From the NCBI RefSeq assembly GCF_035474595.1, contig NZ_DATIND010000083.1:62001-126000 (forward strand): a stretch of 64,000 nucleotides of DNA. Direction: 5' to 3'. A program made the translations under genes and the position numbers. This document shows positions 45,860 to 53,992 of the stretch, in pieces; the first letter of the stretch is position 1; each line of letters starts with the position of its first letter. Origin of the DNA: Longimicrobium sp. (GTDB lineage Bacteria > Gemmatimonadota > Gemmatimonadetes > Longimicrobiales > Longimicrobiaceae). The notes under the pieces were generated by a model. The model did not search any database and was not told the DNA's origin. It worked only from the letters and a program-made list of their open reading frames with translations.

Positions 45860-45888
45860 GCCCCCGACCGGAATCTCCCGGCGGGGGC
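45860..45888 (+). terminator. Terminator between the cysteine-peptidase gene and the precursor genes
   Basis: GCCCCCG then CCGG pairs with CCGG then CGGGGGC, followed by TTCG. The rest of 45771-46088 shows no gene; AT-richer stretches at about 45900-45960 may hold the promoter of the precursor operon. Confidence 0.65.
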
Positions 45889-46088
45889 TTCGCTCGTTTA
45901 AGAGCGCGAACGATACACTGCGATCCTTGACCGATCTCCGATGCCGCGATTAATCTGCCGATCCCCCTACCGTACGGCGCCTGTTTGTGCGATCGATCGC
46001 GTCGCCGGCGGCGAGCCGTCGTGCCGTTCCCGCGGGGGAAGCCGCCTCCGCGGGTGATGTCCATCCCCCCAAGCCGGGAGAGCCAGCG

Positions 46089-46370
46089 ATGGAGAAGACG
46101 CGCCTCAGCCTGGACGAGCTGGAAGTCCAGTCGTTCGCCACGACCAGCGAAGTCGGCCGGCAGCGCGGCACGGTGCGCGGCCACGACGCCCCCACCGACC
46201 AGGTGGAGTGCCCCACCGCCGACGTGAACTGGAACACCTGCTGGGAGAGCTGCGCGGACACCAACTGCTGCGGCGGGGGCGGCGGGCCGTCGGGCGACTG
46301 CACGGTGGACTGCTGGTCGGACTGGTGCTCGTGGGATTGCTACTGGACCTGGTACATCAGCTGGTGCTGA
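46089..46370 (+). CDS. RiPP-like precursor peptide 1 (pinensin-type leader, 10 Cys)
   Basis: 93 aa from the ATG at 46089, which best matches the sister peptides. The leader is MEKTRLSLDELEVQSFATT, continuing through RGTVRGHDAPTD. The core begins near VECPTADVNWNTCW and contains ten Cys and about eight Trp, ending in CYWTWYISWC. A GGGGG hinge splits the core. LxLDxLxVxSF leaders mark pinensin-family lanthipeptide precursors in Bacteroidota and Longimicrobium-like genomes. No lanthionine synthetase adjoins, and Ser/Thr are few compared with Cys. Confidence 0.8.
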   Translation: MEKTRLSLDELEVQSFATTSEVGRQRGTVRGHDAPTDQVECPTADVNWNTCWESCADTNCCGGGGGPSGDCTVDCWSDWCSWDCYWTWYISWC

Positions 46371-46472
46371 GCGGCCCCGCGGCCGGCGGGTGCACGCCCG
46401 CCGGCCGCCCTCATGCGCGGGGGAGCCGCCTCCGCGCCGACGTGACCCCACCCCCGCCCGGAGTACCCCGCG

Positions 46473-46769
46473 ATGCAGAAGACCCGCCTCAGGCTGGACG
46501 ACCTGGAGATCCAGTCGTTCGCGACCACCGGCGACACCGCGCAGCAGCGCGGCACCGTCCGCGGCCACGACGCGCCGACGGACCCGGTGGAATGCCCCAC
46601 CGCGGACCCGAACTGGAACACCTGCTGGGAAACCTGTGCCGACACCTGCGGCAACACCTGCGGCTGCGGCGGCGGGGGCGGAGATTCGACCGGCTGCGGC
46701 GGCTTCTCGGACTGGGCGTGCACGGGCAACTGCTCCACGACCTGGTACGTCAGCCTCTGCTGGTACTGA
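46473..46769 (+). CDS. RiPP-like precursor peptide 2 (10 Cys)
   Basis: 98 aa. The leader MQKTRLRLDDLEIQSFATT and the GTVRGHDAPTD and VECPTADPNWNTCW blocks are nearly identical to peptide 1, while the core diverges. It reads CADTCGNTCGCGGGGG, then DWACTGNCSTTWYV, ending LCWY. Ten Cys are again present. The conserved leader and variable core are the pattern of a precursor family processed by shared enzymes. It starts about 100 bases after peptide 1. Confidence 0.8.
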   Translation: MQKTRLRLDDLEIQSFATTGDTAQQRGTVRGHDAPTDPVECPTADPNWNTCWETCADTCGNTCGCGGGGGDSTGCGGFSDWACTGNCSTTWYVSLCWY

Positions 46770-46795
46770 ATCCGTTCGGCGGCCCCGCGGACCCG

Positions 46796-46866
46796 GAGGG
46801 ATGCGGCGGGTCGAACCGGGAATGCACAGGCAGCTGCTCCACCACGGGGTACGTCACCCCTCTGCG
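46796..46866 (+). pseudogene. Degenerate copy of the 3' end of precursor 2
   Basis: The bases translate as GCGGSNRECTGSCSTTGYVT in one frame, closely matching GCGGFSDWACTGNCSTTWYV near the end of precursor 2. There is no leader or start codon. It looks like a decayed partial duplication of a core segment. Confidence 0.6.
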
Positions 46867-46970
46867 GGTGAGCGTGCGCCACCCGGCGGAGTTGGCCCCG
46901 CCGGGTGGCGCCGCGGGGGGAGCGTCCCCACGGCACCATCATCCCCATCCCCACTCCGGAGAGCCGTCGG

Positions 46971-47264
46971 ATGGAGAAGAAGCGCCTGACGCTGGACGAG
47001 CTGGAAGTGCAGTCGTTCTCCACCACCCGCGCCGCTGCCGGGCAGCGCGGCACCGTGCGCGGCCACGACGCCCCCACCGACCAGGTGGAGTGCCCCACGG
47101 CCGACGTGAACTGGAACACCTGCTGGGGAAGCTGCGGCTGCGGAAGCGGCGGCAACACCGACGACTGCACGGTGATCTGCGAGAGCGACGCCTGCAGCGC
47201 GATGGACTGCTCGTTCGGCTGCCCCTGGGAAACCCGGGGAAGCTGGTACGCCACCTACTGCTGA
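46971..47264 (+). CDS. RiPP-like precursor peptide 3 (10 Cys)
   Basis: 97 aa from the ATG at 46971. The leader is MEKKRLTLDELEVQSFSTT and the GTVRGHDAPTDQVECPTAD block is shared. The core is CGCGSGGNTDDC, then ICESDACSAMDCSFGC, ending GSWYATYC. Ten Cys again, though positions after the fourth differ. A longer in-frame start at 46905 lacks similarity to the sisters and is rejected. The TOPRIM gene follows after about 75 bases. Confidence 0.8.
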   Translation: MEKKRLTLDELEVQSFSTTRAAAGQRGTVRGHDAPTDQVECPTADVNWNTCWGSCGCGSGGNTDDCTVICESDACSAMDCSFGCPWETRGSWYATYC

Positions 47265-47338
47265 GGGCCCGCGGATCTTCCGCGGCCGGCGGAGCCCGCT
47301 CCGCCGGCCGCGCCACCGGCTCTCCACCCTCGATCGCC

Positions 47339-49111
47339 TTGCCCCTCTACGACGCCCTTCCCGCGCCCACCGAGGCCGAGCTGCTGGCCGCCTCCGGCTA
47401 TCCGCACCTGCCGGTGCGGGTGCGCCACCGCGCGCCGCTCGCCTGGCATCCGCTGCGCGATGGCGAGGAGACCGCGCGCTACGCCTACATCGCCGCGGAC
47501 GGCGAGCCGCGCTTCGAGTGCATCCGCTTCCACCTGAGGCCCGGGCACGAGGCGGCGCCGGACAAGGCCTTTCTCTGGCGGGCGATCGACCGGAACGGCG
47601 GAGGGAGATGGGGATTGGACGACGTGGATCTCGTACCGTACCGCCTTCCGCGCATCCTCGCGGCCGCCGCGGCGGGCGAGCGCGTCTTCGTGGTCGAGGG
47701 GGAGAAGGACGTGCACGCGCTGGAGATGCTGGGGCTGATCGCCACCTGCAATCCGCTCGGGGCGATGCAGTGGACGAATCGCCACGCCGAGGCGCTGCGG
47801 GGCGCGGAGGCAATCGTCATCCCCGACCACGACCGCGCGGGGATGGTGCACGCCGGGCGGGTGATGACGACGCTGCGGGGCCGCGCCCGCTCCGCCGCGC
47901 TCCTCCTTCTCCCCGGCCTGGAGCGCGGCGAGGACGTGAGCGACTGGATCGCGCGCGGCGGAAGTGCGGCGGAGCTGAACCGCCTCGCCGGCGCCGCACC
48001 GCGCGATCCATCGCCGGCCGGGCTGGCGGCGCTGCTGAACCTGCCGATGGATGTCGATCCGCTCGCCACGTCGCCCGAGGACGTGCGGGCACTGCTGGTC
48101 GGGGCCGCGCCGGATGGCGGTATCCCCGCTCCGCACCCCGGCTTCCGCCGCTCCGCCGCCGCGTTCGCGCGGCTGGGCGCCGCAATCCGCCCGCCCGCGC
48201 CGCTGCGGGACTCGGGGCTCCCCGACGCGCATCCCACCTGGCGCGCGGTCGCCGCTGCCGTGCGGGATGCGGATGGGGACGCCGCCGCGATGCTGGACGA
48301 CGCGTCGCTGCTGGACCGCGCGTCGTACGAGCTGGGCCTGCTCTCCGGCCTGCTGCGCGCGGCGATGGCCGGGGAGCCGCCGTCCGAGCCCATCGACGCG
48401 ACGGCCACGGACACGGCGTTCGTCACCGCGCCCGCGGTGCGGCTGGTACGCACGCGGTGGGACTGGGACGCGTTCATCGGCGATCCCGATCTCCCCGAGC
48501 CGCCTGAGCCCGGCCCCGCCTGGGTGTTCCATCTCCCTCCCTCCGGCGCGGTGCAGATGCGGCGGCTGCACCCGCTTCCCGCGATGGTGCTGGAGCTCTG
48601 CGCCCGGCCGCACACCCGCGCGCAGGCCGCCGCGGCGGTCGCGGAGCGCGTGGAGGGCGATCCCGCGCGCATCGCGGCGCTGGTGCACGCGCAGATCGGC
48701 GAGCTGCACGCCTCCGGTTTCCTGCGCCCGGCCGTGGCCGAGCGCGCGGAAGGGACGATCGGGGAGATGAAGCGTCTCCTGCTCGCGGACGAGGCACCGC
48801 AGTCGGGCGCGCGCAGCCTCGTGGGGATGCTCGCGCGCGCGGTCGGCGGCACGCGCGAGGCTGCGGACGACGCGACGGAGGCGGGGGGAGATTCGTATCC
48901 CGTTCACCTCCTCGACGTCTCCGTGAACATGCTGGAGCAGCTGCTGGCGAGCGCCCGGCTGCGCGGCGCGTTCGCCGCCGAACTGGACGGCTACTGGGCC
49001 GGCGGCGACGTCCATGCGCGCGTCCGCTCGCTCGCGCCGCTGCTGGACGCGCTGGCCCGCGCGCTGGGGAATCGCGAGCAGGCGCTCGCCCCGTACGTGA
49101 TCGCCGAATGA
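47339..49111 (+). CDS. Primase-like TOPRIM protein with PqqD-like C-terminal region
   Basis: 590 aa if started at the TTG at 47339; the open frame extends further left through the precursor region, so the start is inferred. Residues ~40-215 match plasmid/phage primase-type TOPRIM proteins: RYAYIAADGEPRFECIRFHL, PYRLPRILAA, VFVVEGEKDVHAL (Glu120), ATCNPLGAMQW and IPDHDRAGM (Asp163, Asp165). Residues ~395-470 (VQMRRLHPLPAMVLELCAR onward, ending ASGFLRPA) look like a PqqD-type winged helix, the RiPP recognition fold. No helicase motifs are visible. Its stop overlaps the next gene (ATGA). Confidence 0.65.
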   Translation: MPLYDALPAPTEAELLAASGYPHLPVRVRHRAPLAWHPLRDGEETARYAYIAADGEPRFECIRFHLRPGHEAAPDKAFLWRAIDRNGGGRWGLDDVDLVPYRLPRILAAAAAGERVFVVEGEKDVHALEMLGLIATCNPLGAMQWTNRHAEALRGAEAIVIPDHDRAGMVHAGRVMTTLRGRARSAALLLLPGLERGEDVSDWIARGGSAAELNRLAGAAPRDPSPAGLAALLNLPMDVDPLATSPEDVRALLVGAAPDGGIPAPHPGFRRSAAAFARLGAAIRPPAPLRDSGLPDAHPTWRAVAAAVRDADGDAAAMLDDASLLDRASYELGLLSGLLRAAMAGEPPSEPIDATATDTAFVTAPAVRLVRTRWDWDAFIGDPDLPEPPEPGPAWVFHLPPSGAVQMRRLHPLPAMVLELCARPHTRAQAAAAVAERVEGDPARIAALVHAQIGELHASGFLRPAVAERAEGTIGEMKRLLLADEAPQSGARSLVGMLARAVGGTREAADDATEAGGDSYPVHLLDVSVNMLEQLLASARLRGAFAAELDGYWAGGDVHARVRSLAPLLDALARALGNREQALAPYVIAE

Positions 49112-49830
49112 GCACCGTCGACGCGCCGCCCGTGGAGATCCGCCTCCCCCCCATCCCCCGCGACGCGCACACCGCCGCTGCCGAGGCCATGCTGCGCCGC
49201 CTGGCCGCCGCCTTCCCGGACGCGGGGCTGGGCATCACCGGCTCGCTGGCCACGGGCACTCACGGGCCCGGGAGCGACATCGATCTGGTGATGACGGATG
49301 CCTCGTTCCGGCGCGAGGTGCAGTTCGCCAGCGCGTCGGAAGGCATTCCCGTCGCCGTCGTCTGCCTGCGCCCGCGCTTCGATGCGGACCGCGAGCGGCG
49401 CTGGATGCTCCAGTCCGGCGGCGACGTGCGCATCGTCTCCATGGTCCGCTCCGCCTTCGTCGCGCGCGATCCGGGGGGCTCGCTGGCGGAGATGCAGCGC
49501 ACGGTGGAGCGGCTGGACGCCGAGCGCCGGACGCGGCGCGACGAGCTGGTGGCCGTGCGCCGCGAGGATGCGGCGTCACTCGTCCGCGCCCTCCGCGGCG
49601 GCACCCCCGCCAGCGACGAGCACGTGCAGCTGCAGCTCTTCGACGCCGTGGTGGATGGCTGGTACCTGAAGCACGGCCTGGCGATGGACACGCGCCGGGA
49701 AAGCGAGCGGATGCTCGAGACGATCGCCGCGCGCGACGCCGCGCTGTTCGAGCTTCTGCGCCGCGCCGTCCCGCTCACCCACACGTCCATGGCGCCGCTC
49801 CTCCGCGCCGTGGACCTGGTTTTCGGGTAG
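49108..49830 (+). CDS. Nucleotidyltransferase-fold protein
   Basis: 240 aa. The motif GLGITGSLATGTHGPGSDID, continuing LVM, is the GSx(8-10)DxD signature of the polymerase-beta nucleotidyltransferase fold; both Asp are intact. The rest is helical (EMQRTVERLDAERRTRRDEL) and includes LFDAVVDGWYLKHG, perhaps an HEPN-like helical partner region. Such enzymes transfer NMP to antibiotics, proteins or RNA ends. It overlaps the TOPRIM-PqqD gene by four bases, so the two act together or are at least co-made. Confidence 0.75.
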   Translation: MSTVDAPPVEIRLPPIPRDAHTAAAEAMLRRLAAAFPDAGLGITGSLATGTHGPGSDIDLVMTDASFRREVQFASASEGIPVAVVCLRPRFDADRERRWMLQSGGDVRIVSMVRSAFVARDPGGSLAEMQRTVERLDAERRTRRDELVAVRREDAASLVRALRGGTPASDEHVQLQLFDAVVDGWYLKHGLAMDTRRESERMLETIAARDAALFELLRRAVPLTHTSMAPLLRAVDLVFG

Positions 49831-49990
49831 TCCGGCCGAAGCTCGCCCGACAGAAATGCGACTGGCCCGGCTCATTGCCGGGCCTTTCTATTCACCTCGC
49901 TTGTCACACGCCGGGTTCCGAGTTCTTGTTGAAGCGGACGAGGGCAAGCTCAGAGCAACGGTCATCAAGACCACTCAGGATTCATATCCC

Positions 49991-50368
49991 ATGAGCACTC
50001 CAGCTTTTACGCAGGTCGATCCGGCGCCATGGCCGAGTGGCTACGGCAACGTGATCGCCACGGTCGATGTTCCCATCGAGGAGCTTGCGGAGCGGCACGG
50101 GCTTGCGCTCTTCAGCGGCAGCGACAACCTGGACGCGTACCGCGCGGCGGCGGTGCGGCTTCGTTCCGGCCGGCGGCTCGGCTTGGTGCGTCATGACGGA
50201 GATCCCGCGCCGGGGACTGAGTTGCACGCCGACGCGGGCGACGACGTTCTCGACGCGCTGCGGGAATTTCTGGACGCGTTCGATCTCTCCGCCGACGACC
50301 TGCTGTGGGTGCGCGACGACGTTCCGCAGGACCACCTCCGGCCAGCCGAGAAGACCGCCGAAGCCTGA
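49991..50368 (+). CDS. Hypothetical protein
   Basis: 125 aa from the ATG at 49991 (a longer frame reaches back to 49856). It has no motif I recognise. The sequence is soluble and acidic (FSGSDNLDAYRAAAVRLRSGRRLGL, shown in part, and LREFLDAFDLSADDLLWVRDD). The C-terminal half looks like a small alpha/beta domain. The gene is followed by a strong bidirectional terminator and converges with the pseudokinase gene. Confidence 0.5.
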   Translation: MSTPAFTQVDPAPWPSGYGNVIATVDVPIEELAERHGLALFSGSDNLDAYRAAAVRLRSGRRLGLVRHDGDPAPGTELHADAGDDVLDALREFLDAFDLSADDLLWVRDDVPQDHLRPAEKTAEA

Positions 50369-50393
50369 CGTCGAGCTCCTCGCGAGAATGAAC

Positions 50394-50434
50394 GAGAGCC
50401 CCCGGCCGGAAATCCCGGCCGGGGGCTCTCTTTA
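50394..50434. terminator. Strong bidirectional terminator
   Basis: GAGAGCCCCCGGCCGG pairs with CCGGCCGGGGGCTCTC around a short AAATC-type loop and is followed by TTTAT. It lies between convergent genes. Confidence 0.85.
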
Positions 50435-50453
50435 TCTCCATCTCCCGAAGCTC

Positions 50454-52853
50454 TTACTGCTCCAGGCTCCAGGTGATCGGCATGGTCACCTGCACGCGCA
50501 CGGCCTGGCCCTTCACCGTGGCGGGGCGGAAGCGGGCACGGCGCAGCACGCCTTGCGTGGGGGCGTTGAACCCCTGGTTCGGCGAGTTGAGGATGCGGAT
50601 GCTGGATCCGTCCACGCGCCCGTCGGGGCCCACCACGAAGGTGGCCGTCACGCGTCCGGAGACGCGGTTGTGCGCCAGCTGCGAGGGGTAGCGGTCGCGG
50701 AGCGCGCGCTGCAGCTCGGGCGCGTTGGTCAGCCGCGGACGCTCCTCCACCACGTCTTCGTCGTAGACCTCGCTGGTCGACCGCGCGGCGGCGGCCTCCT
50801 CGCGCGGCGCGGGGGCGGGCGGCGGGGCGGGAGCCGGCGCGGGCGGCGGCGCAACGGCCACCTGCTGCGGCCGCGGCTGGGCGGGCGCGGGCTGCTGCGC
50901 CGGCGCCTGTGCGGCCGGCGGAGCCTGCGTCTGCGCGGCCGGCTGCTGCGGCTGCTGGACGAGCGCGGCCTGCCGGGCCTTCTCCTCGTCCTGCTTCCGG
51001 CGCTCGTCCTCCTGCTGCTTCTTCTTCGCGGCGTCGAGCGCGGCCTGCTGCTGCGCGGTCGGCGCCTTCGCGGCCGAGTCGGCGGCGGCGGGCGCGGCAT
51101 CCGTGGCCCCGGCGGCCGCGGGCTGGGCGGCGGCTGCCCCGTTCGGCACCACGGCGCCGGGGGCGAGCTGGTTCGCCGCGGCGAGCGTGGTCGCCGGGCC
51201 GACGGCCGGGCTGGGGGTGCGGCGCGTCGCGATCCAGGCCACCGAGCCGAGCACCAGGATGCCGAGCAGGAACCCGGCGGCCATCGCCGGCGGCGCGCGG
51301 AAAGCGCCCGCCGCGCGCTTCTTCCGCTCTCCGCCGCCGATCAGCTTCAGCTCGCGCATCGGCGCCGCCGGCTCCACGGCTACCGGGGCGGCCGCGGGGA
51401 TGGGAGCGATGGCGACGGATGCGCTCTCCGCGACCGGCGTCGGCGCGGGGATCGGTGGCGGCGCGGCGATCGCGGGGATGGGGATCGCGGCCGCGGCAAC
51501 GGCAGCAATCACCGGTGCAGCGACGGGTGCCGGCGCCTCGTCCTCTACCTTCGTCGCGGCGATGGGCGGCGCGACGGGCTTCGGCGCGGGCGGTGTCACG
51601 ATGGCGGCCGGCACCGCGGGCGCGGGCGTCTTAGCCAGCTGCGGGGGATAGTACAGCGGGAGGTCGCTGTCCGGCGTCTTCGCCGCGGCGCCGCGGCGGG
51701 GTGCCTTCGACGGAGCGGCGGGCGGCGCGGCGGCCGCACTCGCGACCGGTGTCTCGGTCACCGGAGCGGCGGCCTCGGGCTCCGCGGGCGCGGACTCAAC
51801 TGCGATCGGCGCGGCGGCGGCATCCGCGGCGATGGCTGCAGTGGCAACCGCACCCGCGGCGGCCGCGATCACGGGCGCGGCGGCGGAGGGTTCGGGCTGC
51901 GGCTCTTCAGCGGGCGATTCCGCGACGGGCTCCGGCGCGGCCGCGGCCTGCGGCTCGGGCTCGGTGATGATCTTCGGGACGGAGATCATCTGCGGCGCGG
52001 GCGCCTGGCGGAGCGCGGCGGCAAAGCTGCTGCCGTCGGCGAAGCGCTCGGCGGGGTCGATGCGCAGCGCCTGCATCACCGCGTCCATCACGTGCGGCGG
52101 CACGGCGGCGGCCACTTCCCGCGGCGCCTCGATCTCCACCTTCCCGCCGTCGGCCAGGGCGCGGCGCGCGGCATCGTCCAGCGGCAGCGCGCCCGTCATC
52201 AGCTCGAAGCCGATCATCCCCAGGCTGAACACGTCGCTGGCGGGGGCCAGGCGCGCGCTCCCGTTGGCCAGCATCTCGGGCGAGGCGTAGGCGCGCATCT
52301 CCGGCGCGGCCACGGCCAGCGACTCGCGCCGCACCAGCTGCGGCACGCCGAAGCCGGTCAGCTTCACCCGCACGTGCCGCTCGGCCTCGCCGCGCACCAT
52401 GTACAGGCTGGCGGGGCGCAGATCGCGGTGCACCAGCCCGGCGGCGTGCCCGGCGGCCAGCCCCTCGGCGGCGTCGCCCAGCAGGCGCAGCCCCAGCGCG
52501 ATGGGCGGCTTGCCGCGCTGCGCCAGCACGCCGGCCAGGCTCTGCCCGCGCACCAGCTCCGTCACCACGAAGTCCAGGTCCAGCTCGGCGTCGCCGCCCA
52601 TCTCGTGGACGGTGGCGACGTTGGCGTGGCGGATGGCGGTCGCGGCGGCCACCTCGCGCGCCACCAGCTGCCGGAAGCGCTCGCGGGCCTCGGGGCTGCG
52701 CGGCGCGTTCAGCACCTTCACCGCCACCTCGGCACCGGTCCGCGAGTCGCGCGCGCGGTACACCAGGCCGGCGCGCCCCGGGCCGATCAGCTCGTCGACG
52801 GTGTAGCGGCCGGCCAGCGTGCGCCCGATGAGCAGTTTTTCTAGCCCCACCAT
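50454..52853 (-). CDS. Ser/Thr kinase-like (probable pseudokinase) fused to a TonB C-terminal domain
   Basis: 799 aa. Residues ~17-275 form a bacterial Ser/Thr kinase domain: GPGRAGLVY loop, VAVKVL (Lys46), Glu67 and HRDLRPASLY (Asp144). The Asn after HRD is Ser149, and the DFG Asp is Gly167 (KLTGFGV), so both Mg-binding residues are lost. A long Ala/Pro-rich linker follows, with a membrane helix (MAAGFLLGILVLGSVAWIA) near 525. Residues ~700-799 are a TonB_C domain (SGRVTATFVVGPDGRVD, RARFRPATVKGQ). It may sense state inside and contact outer-membrane receptors outside. Confidence 0.85.
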   Translation of the reverse strand: MVGLEKLLIGRTLAGRYTVDELIGPGRAGLVYRARDSRTGAEVAVKVLNAPRSPEARERFRQLVAREVAAATAIRHANVATVHEMGGDAELDLDFVVTELVRGQSLAGVLAQRGKPPIALGLRLLGDAAEGLAAGHAAGLVHRDLRPASLYMVRGEAERHVRVKLTGFGVPQLVRRESLAVAAPEMRAYASPEMLANGSARLAPASDVFSLGMIGFELMTGALPLDDAARRALADGGKVEIEAPREVAAAVPPHVMDAVMQALRIDPAERFADGSSFAAALRQAPAPQMISVPKIITEPEPQAAAAPEPVAESPAEEPQPEPSAAAPVIAAAAGAVATAAIAADAAAAPIAVESAPAEPEAAAPVTETPVASAAAAPPAAPSKAPRRGAAAKTPDSDLPLYYPPQLAKTPAPAVPAAIVTPPAPKPVAPPIAATKVEDEAPAPVAAPVIAAVAAAAIPIPAIAAPPPIPAPTPVAESASVAIAPIPAAAPVAVEPAAPMRELKLIGGGERKKRAAGAFRAPPAMAAGFLLGILVLGSVAWIATRRTPSPAVGPATTLAAANQLAPGAVVPNGAAAAQPAAAGATDAAPAAADSAAKAPTAQQQAALDAAKKKQQEDERRKQDEEKARQAALVQQPQQPAAQTQAPPAAQAPAQQPAPAQPRPQQVAVAPPPAPAPAPPPAPAPREEAAAARSTSEVYDEDVVEERPRLTNAPELQRALRDRYPSQLAHNRVSGRVTATFVVGPDGRVDGSSIRILNSPNQGFNAPTQGVLRRARFRPATVKGQAVRVQVTMPITWSLEQ

Positions 52854-53143
52854 GGCTGGACTTCCGACGGAAGAGGGGTCGGGAAAGCTCCACCGCGGCC
52901 CTGCCGGCGCCGCGCATCCCCGGGAACGGCATGGGATTGCGCGAGATGGCCGGACGGCGCGGAGAGCGCGGAGACACGACGACCCGGGCCGTGAGCGCCC
53001 GGGCGAAAAGCCCGCGAAATCAGGGTTTGGAGACCCCGCGCGAGGAACCGCGGCCGCCGGGCGGCCATCGCGTCAGGGTGGGCTGAAATGGGTCAGGAAC
53101 GCGGAAGTTAGTGCGCGAAACGGTGTTGGTCAATGCGCATGTA

Positions 53144-53602
53144 TCAGATTTCTTCCGAATCCATAGGCCACGGTTGCGCGAACCGCACCGGGATGCGCTC
53201 GGAAAGGCGCTTGAAATCGTGGAGATTGTCCGTCAGCAGCGTCACGCCGGCTTCCGCGCACGAGGCGGCAATCAGCGCATCATTTACGAGCGAGCGAGAG
53301 ATCTTCCCAAGCTCCATGCGGTGCTTGACCGCCAAGGCGCTCAGCGCCTGCGCAGACCGATCCCATGCTGAGTGCGTCGGCGTGATGATGCGGTTTTTCT
53401 TCTCCGCCGGATCGACGATCGTGTCGTGAATATCACGTATTCTCTCAGGGGAGTTCGCGCCGATGAGCAACTCGTGGACTACAACGGAGCACAGGTGCAT
53501 GCGAGGCGAATGACGGGCATAGAAATCCCTAAGACGGACCCCGAACTCCGCCTCCCGAATTGAACGGATGTAGAGATTGGTGTCGAACGCGAACTTTACC
53601 AA
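53144..53602 (-). CDS. PIN-domain toxin of a second toxin-antitoxin pair
   Basis: 152 aa. Acidic PIN residues are seen in FAFDTNLYIRSI, VVHELLIGA, LVNDALIAAS and LLTDNLHDFKRL. This is the VapC/FitB type ribonuclease layout. The gene and its antitoxin are noticeably less GC-rich than the surroundings, consistent with recent transfer. The start overlaps the antitoxin 3' end by seven bases. Confidence 0.88.
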   Translation of the reverse strand: MVKFAFDTNLYIRSIREAEFGVRLRDFYARHSPRMHLCSVVVHELLIGANSPERIRDIHDTIVDPAEKKNRIITPTHSAWDRSAQALSALAVKHRMELGKISRSLVNDALIAASCAEAGVTLLTDNLHDFKRLSERIPVRFAQPWPMDSEEI

Positions 53603-53856
53603 TCGGGATGATCGTCGAAGTAGTTCTCGACGCCTCCCGTGCCGATGATCCGCTCGATTCCCTCTACTAATTCGTCACGGTAGAGCACGATGTCGAGGGC
53701 CTTGTCGATGGCCTCGGTTTCGGACTTCGAGCCAAGAATCTTGACGACCCGGTCAAGCTTTTCCTGGTCGATGTTCAGGTTCTTGCGTCGAACCGGGGGC
53801 CGCCGGGCGCCACCTTTCGCGAGCGCGCTGCGTTTGTGTGTGCTGGCCATAGGCAT
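53596..53856 (-). CDS. Antitoxin of the second PIN-domain pair
   Basis: 86 aa. A basic N-terminus (STHKRSALAKGGARRPPVRRK) is followed by a ribbon-helix-helix-like part (NLNIDQEKLDRVVKILGSKS, then ETEAIDKALDIVL). It would bind its promoter and neutralise the toxin. AAGGAGATGCCT precedes the ATG on the minus strand. Confidence 0.8.
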   Translation of the reverse strand: MPMASTHKRSALAKGGARRPPVRRKNLNIDQEKLDRVVKILGSKSETEAIDKALDIVLYRDELVEGIERIIGTGGVENYFDDHPDW

Positions 53857-53992
53857 CTCCTTTCTGTATCGATCAATTTAATATCTGTATTCACTCCCTC
53901 GCAACGGTTCTCGACCAGAACGCATGGCCGGCTTCCGGCTCACCGCATAGAATTACCCCGGGAAGACCGGTGCACCCATCGTAACGAGCCGA

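Noticed and set aside
46089-47264. Standard lanthipeptide gene cluster
   Set aside because: Leaders resemble pinensin precursors, but no dehydratase, cyclase or LanM-type gene lies in the window, and Cys greatly outnumber Ser/Thr. Class assignment is therefore left open.
50067-52844. A 925-residue plus-strand frame of RRGG-type repeats
   Set aside because: It is the antisense reading of the pseudokinase's Ala/Pro linker and kinase domain.
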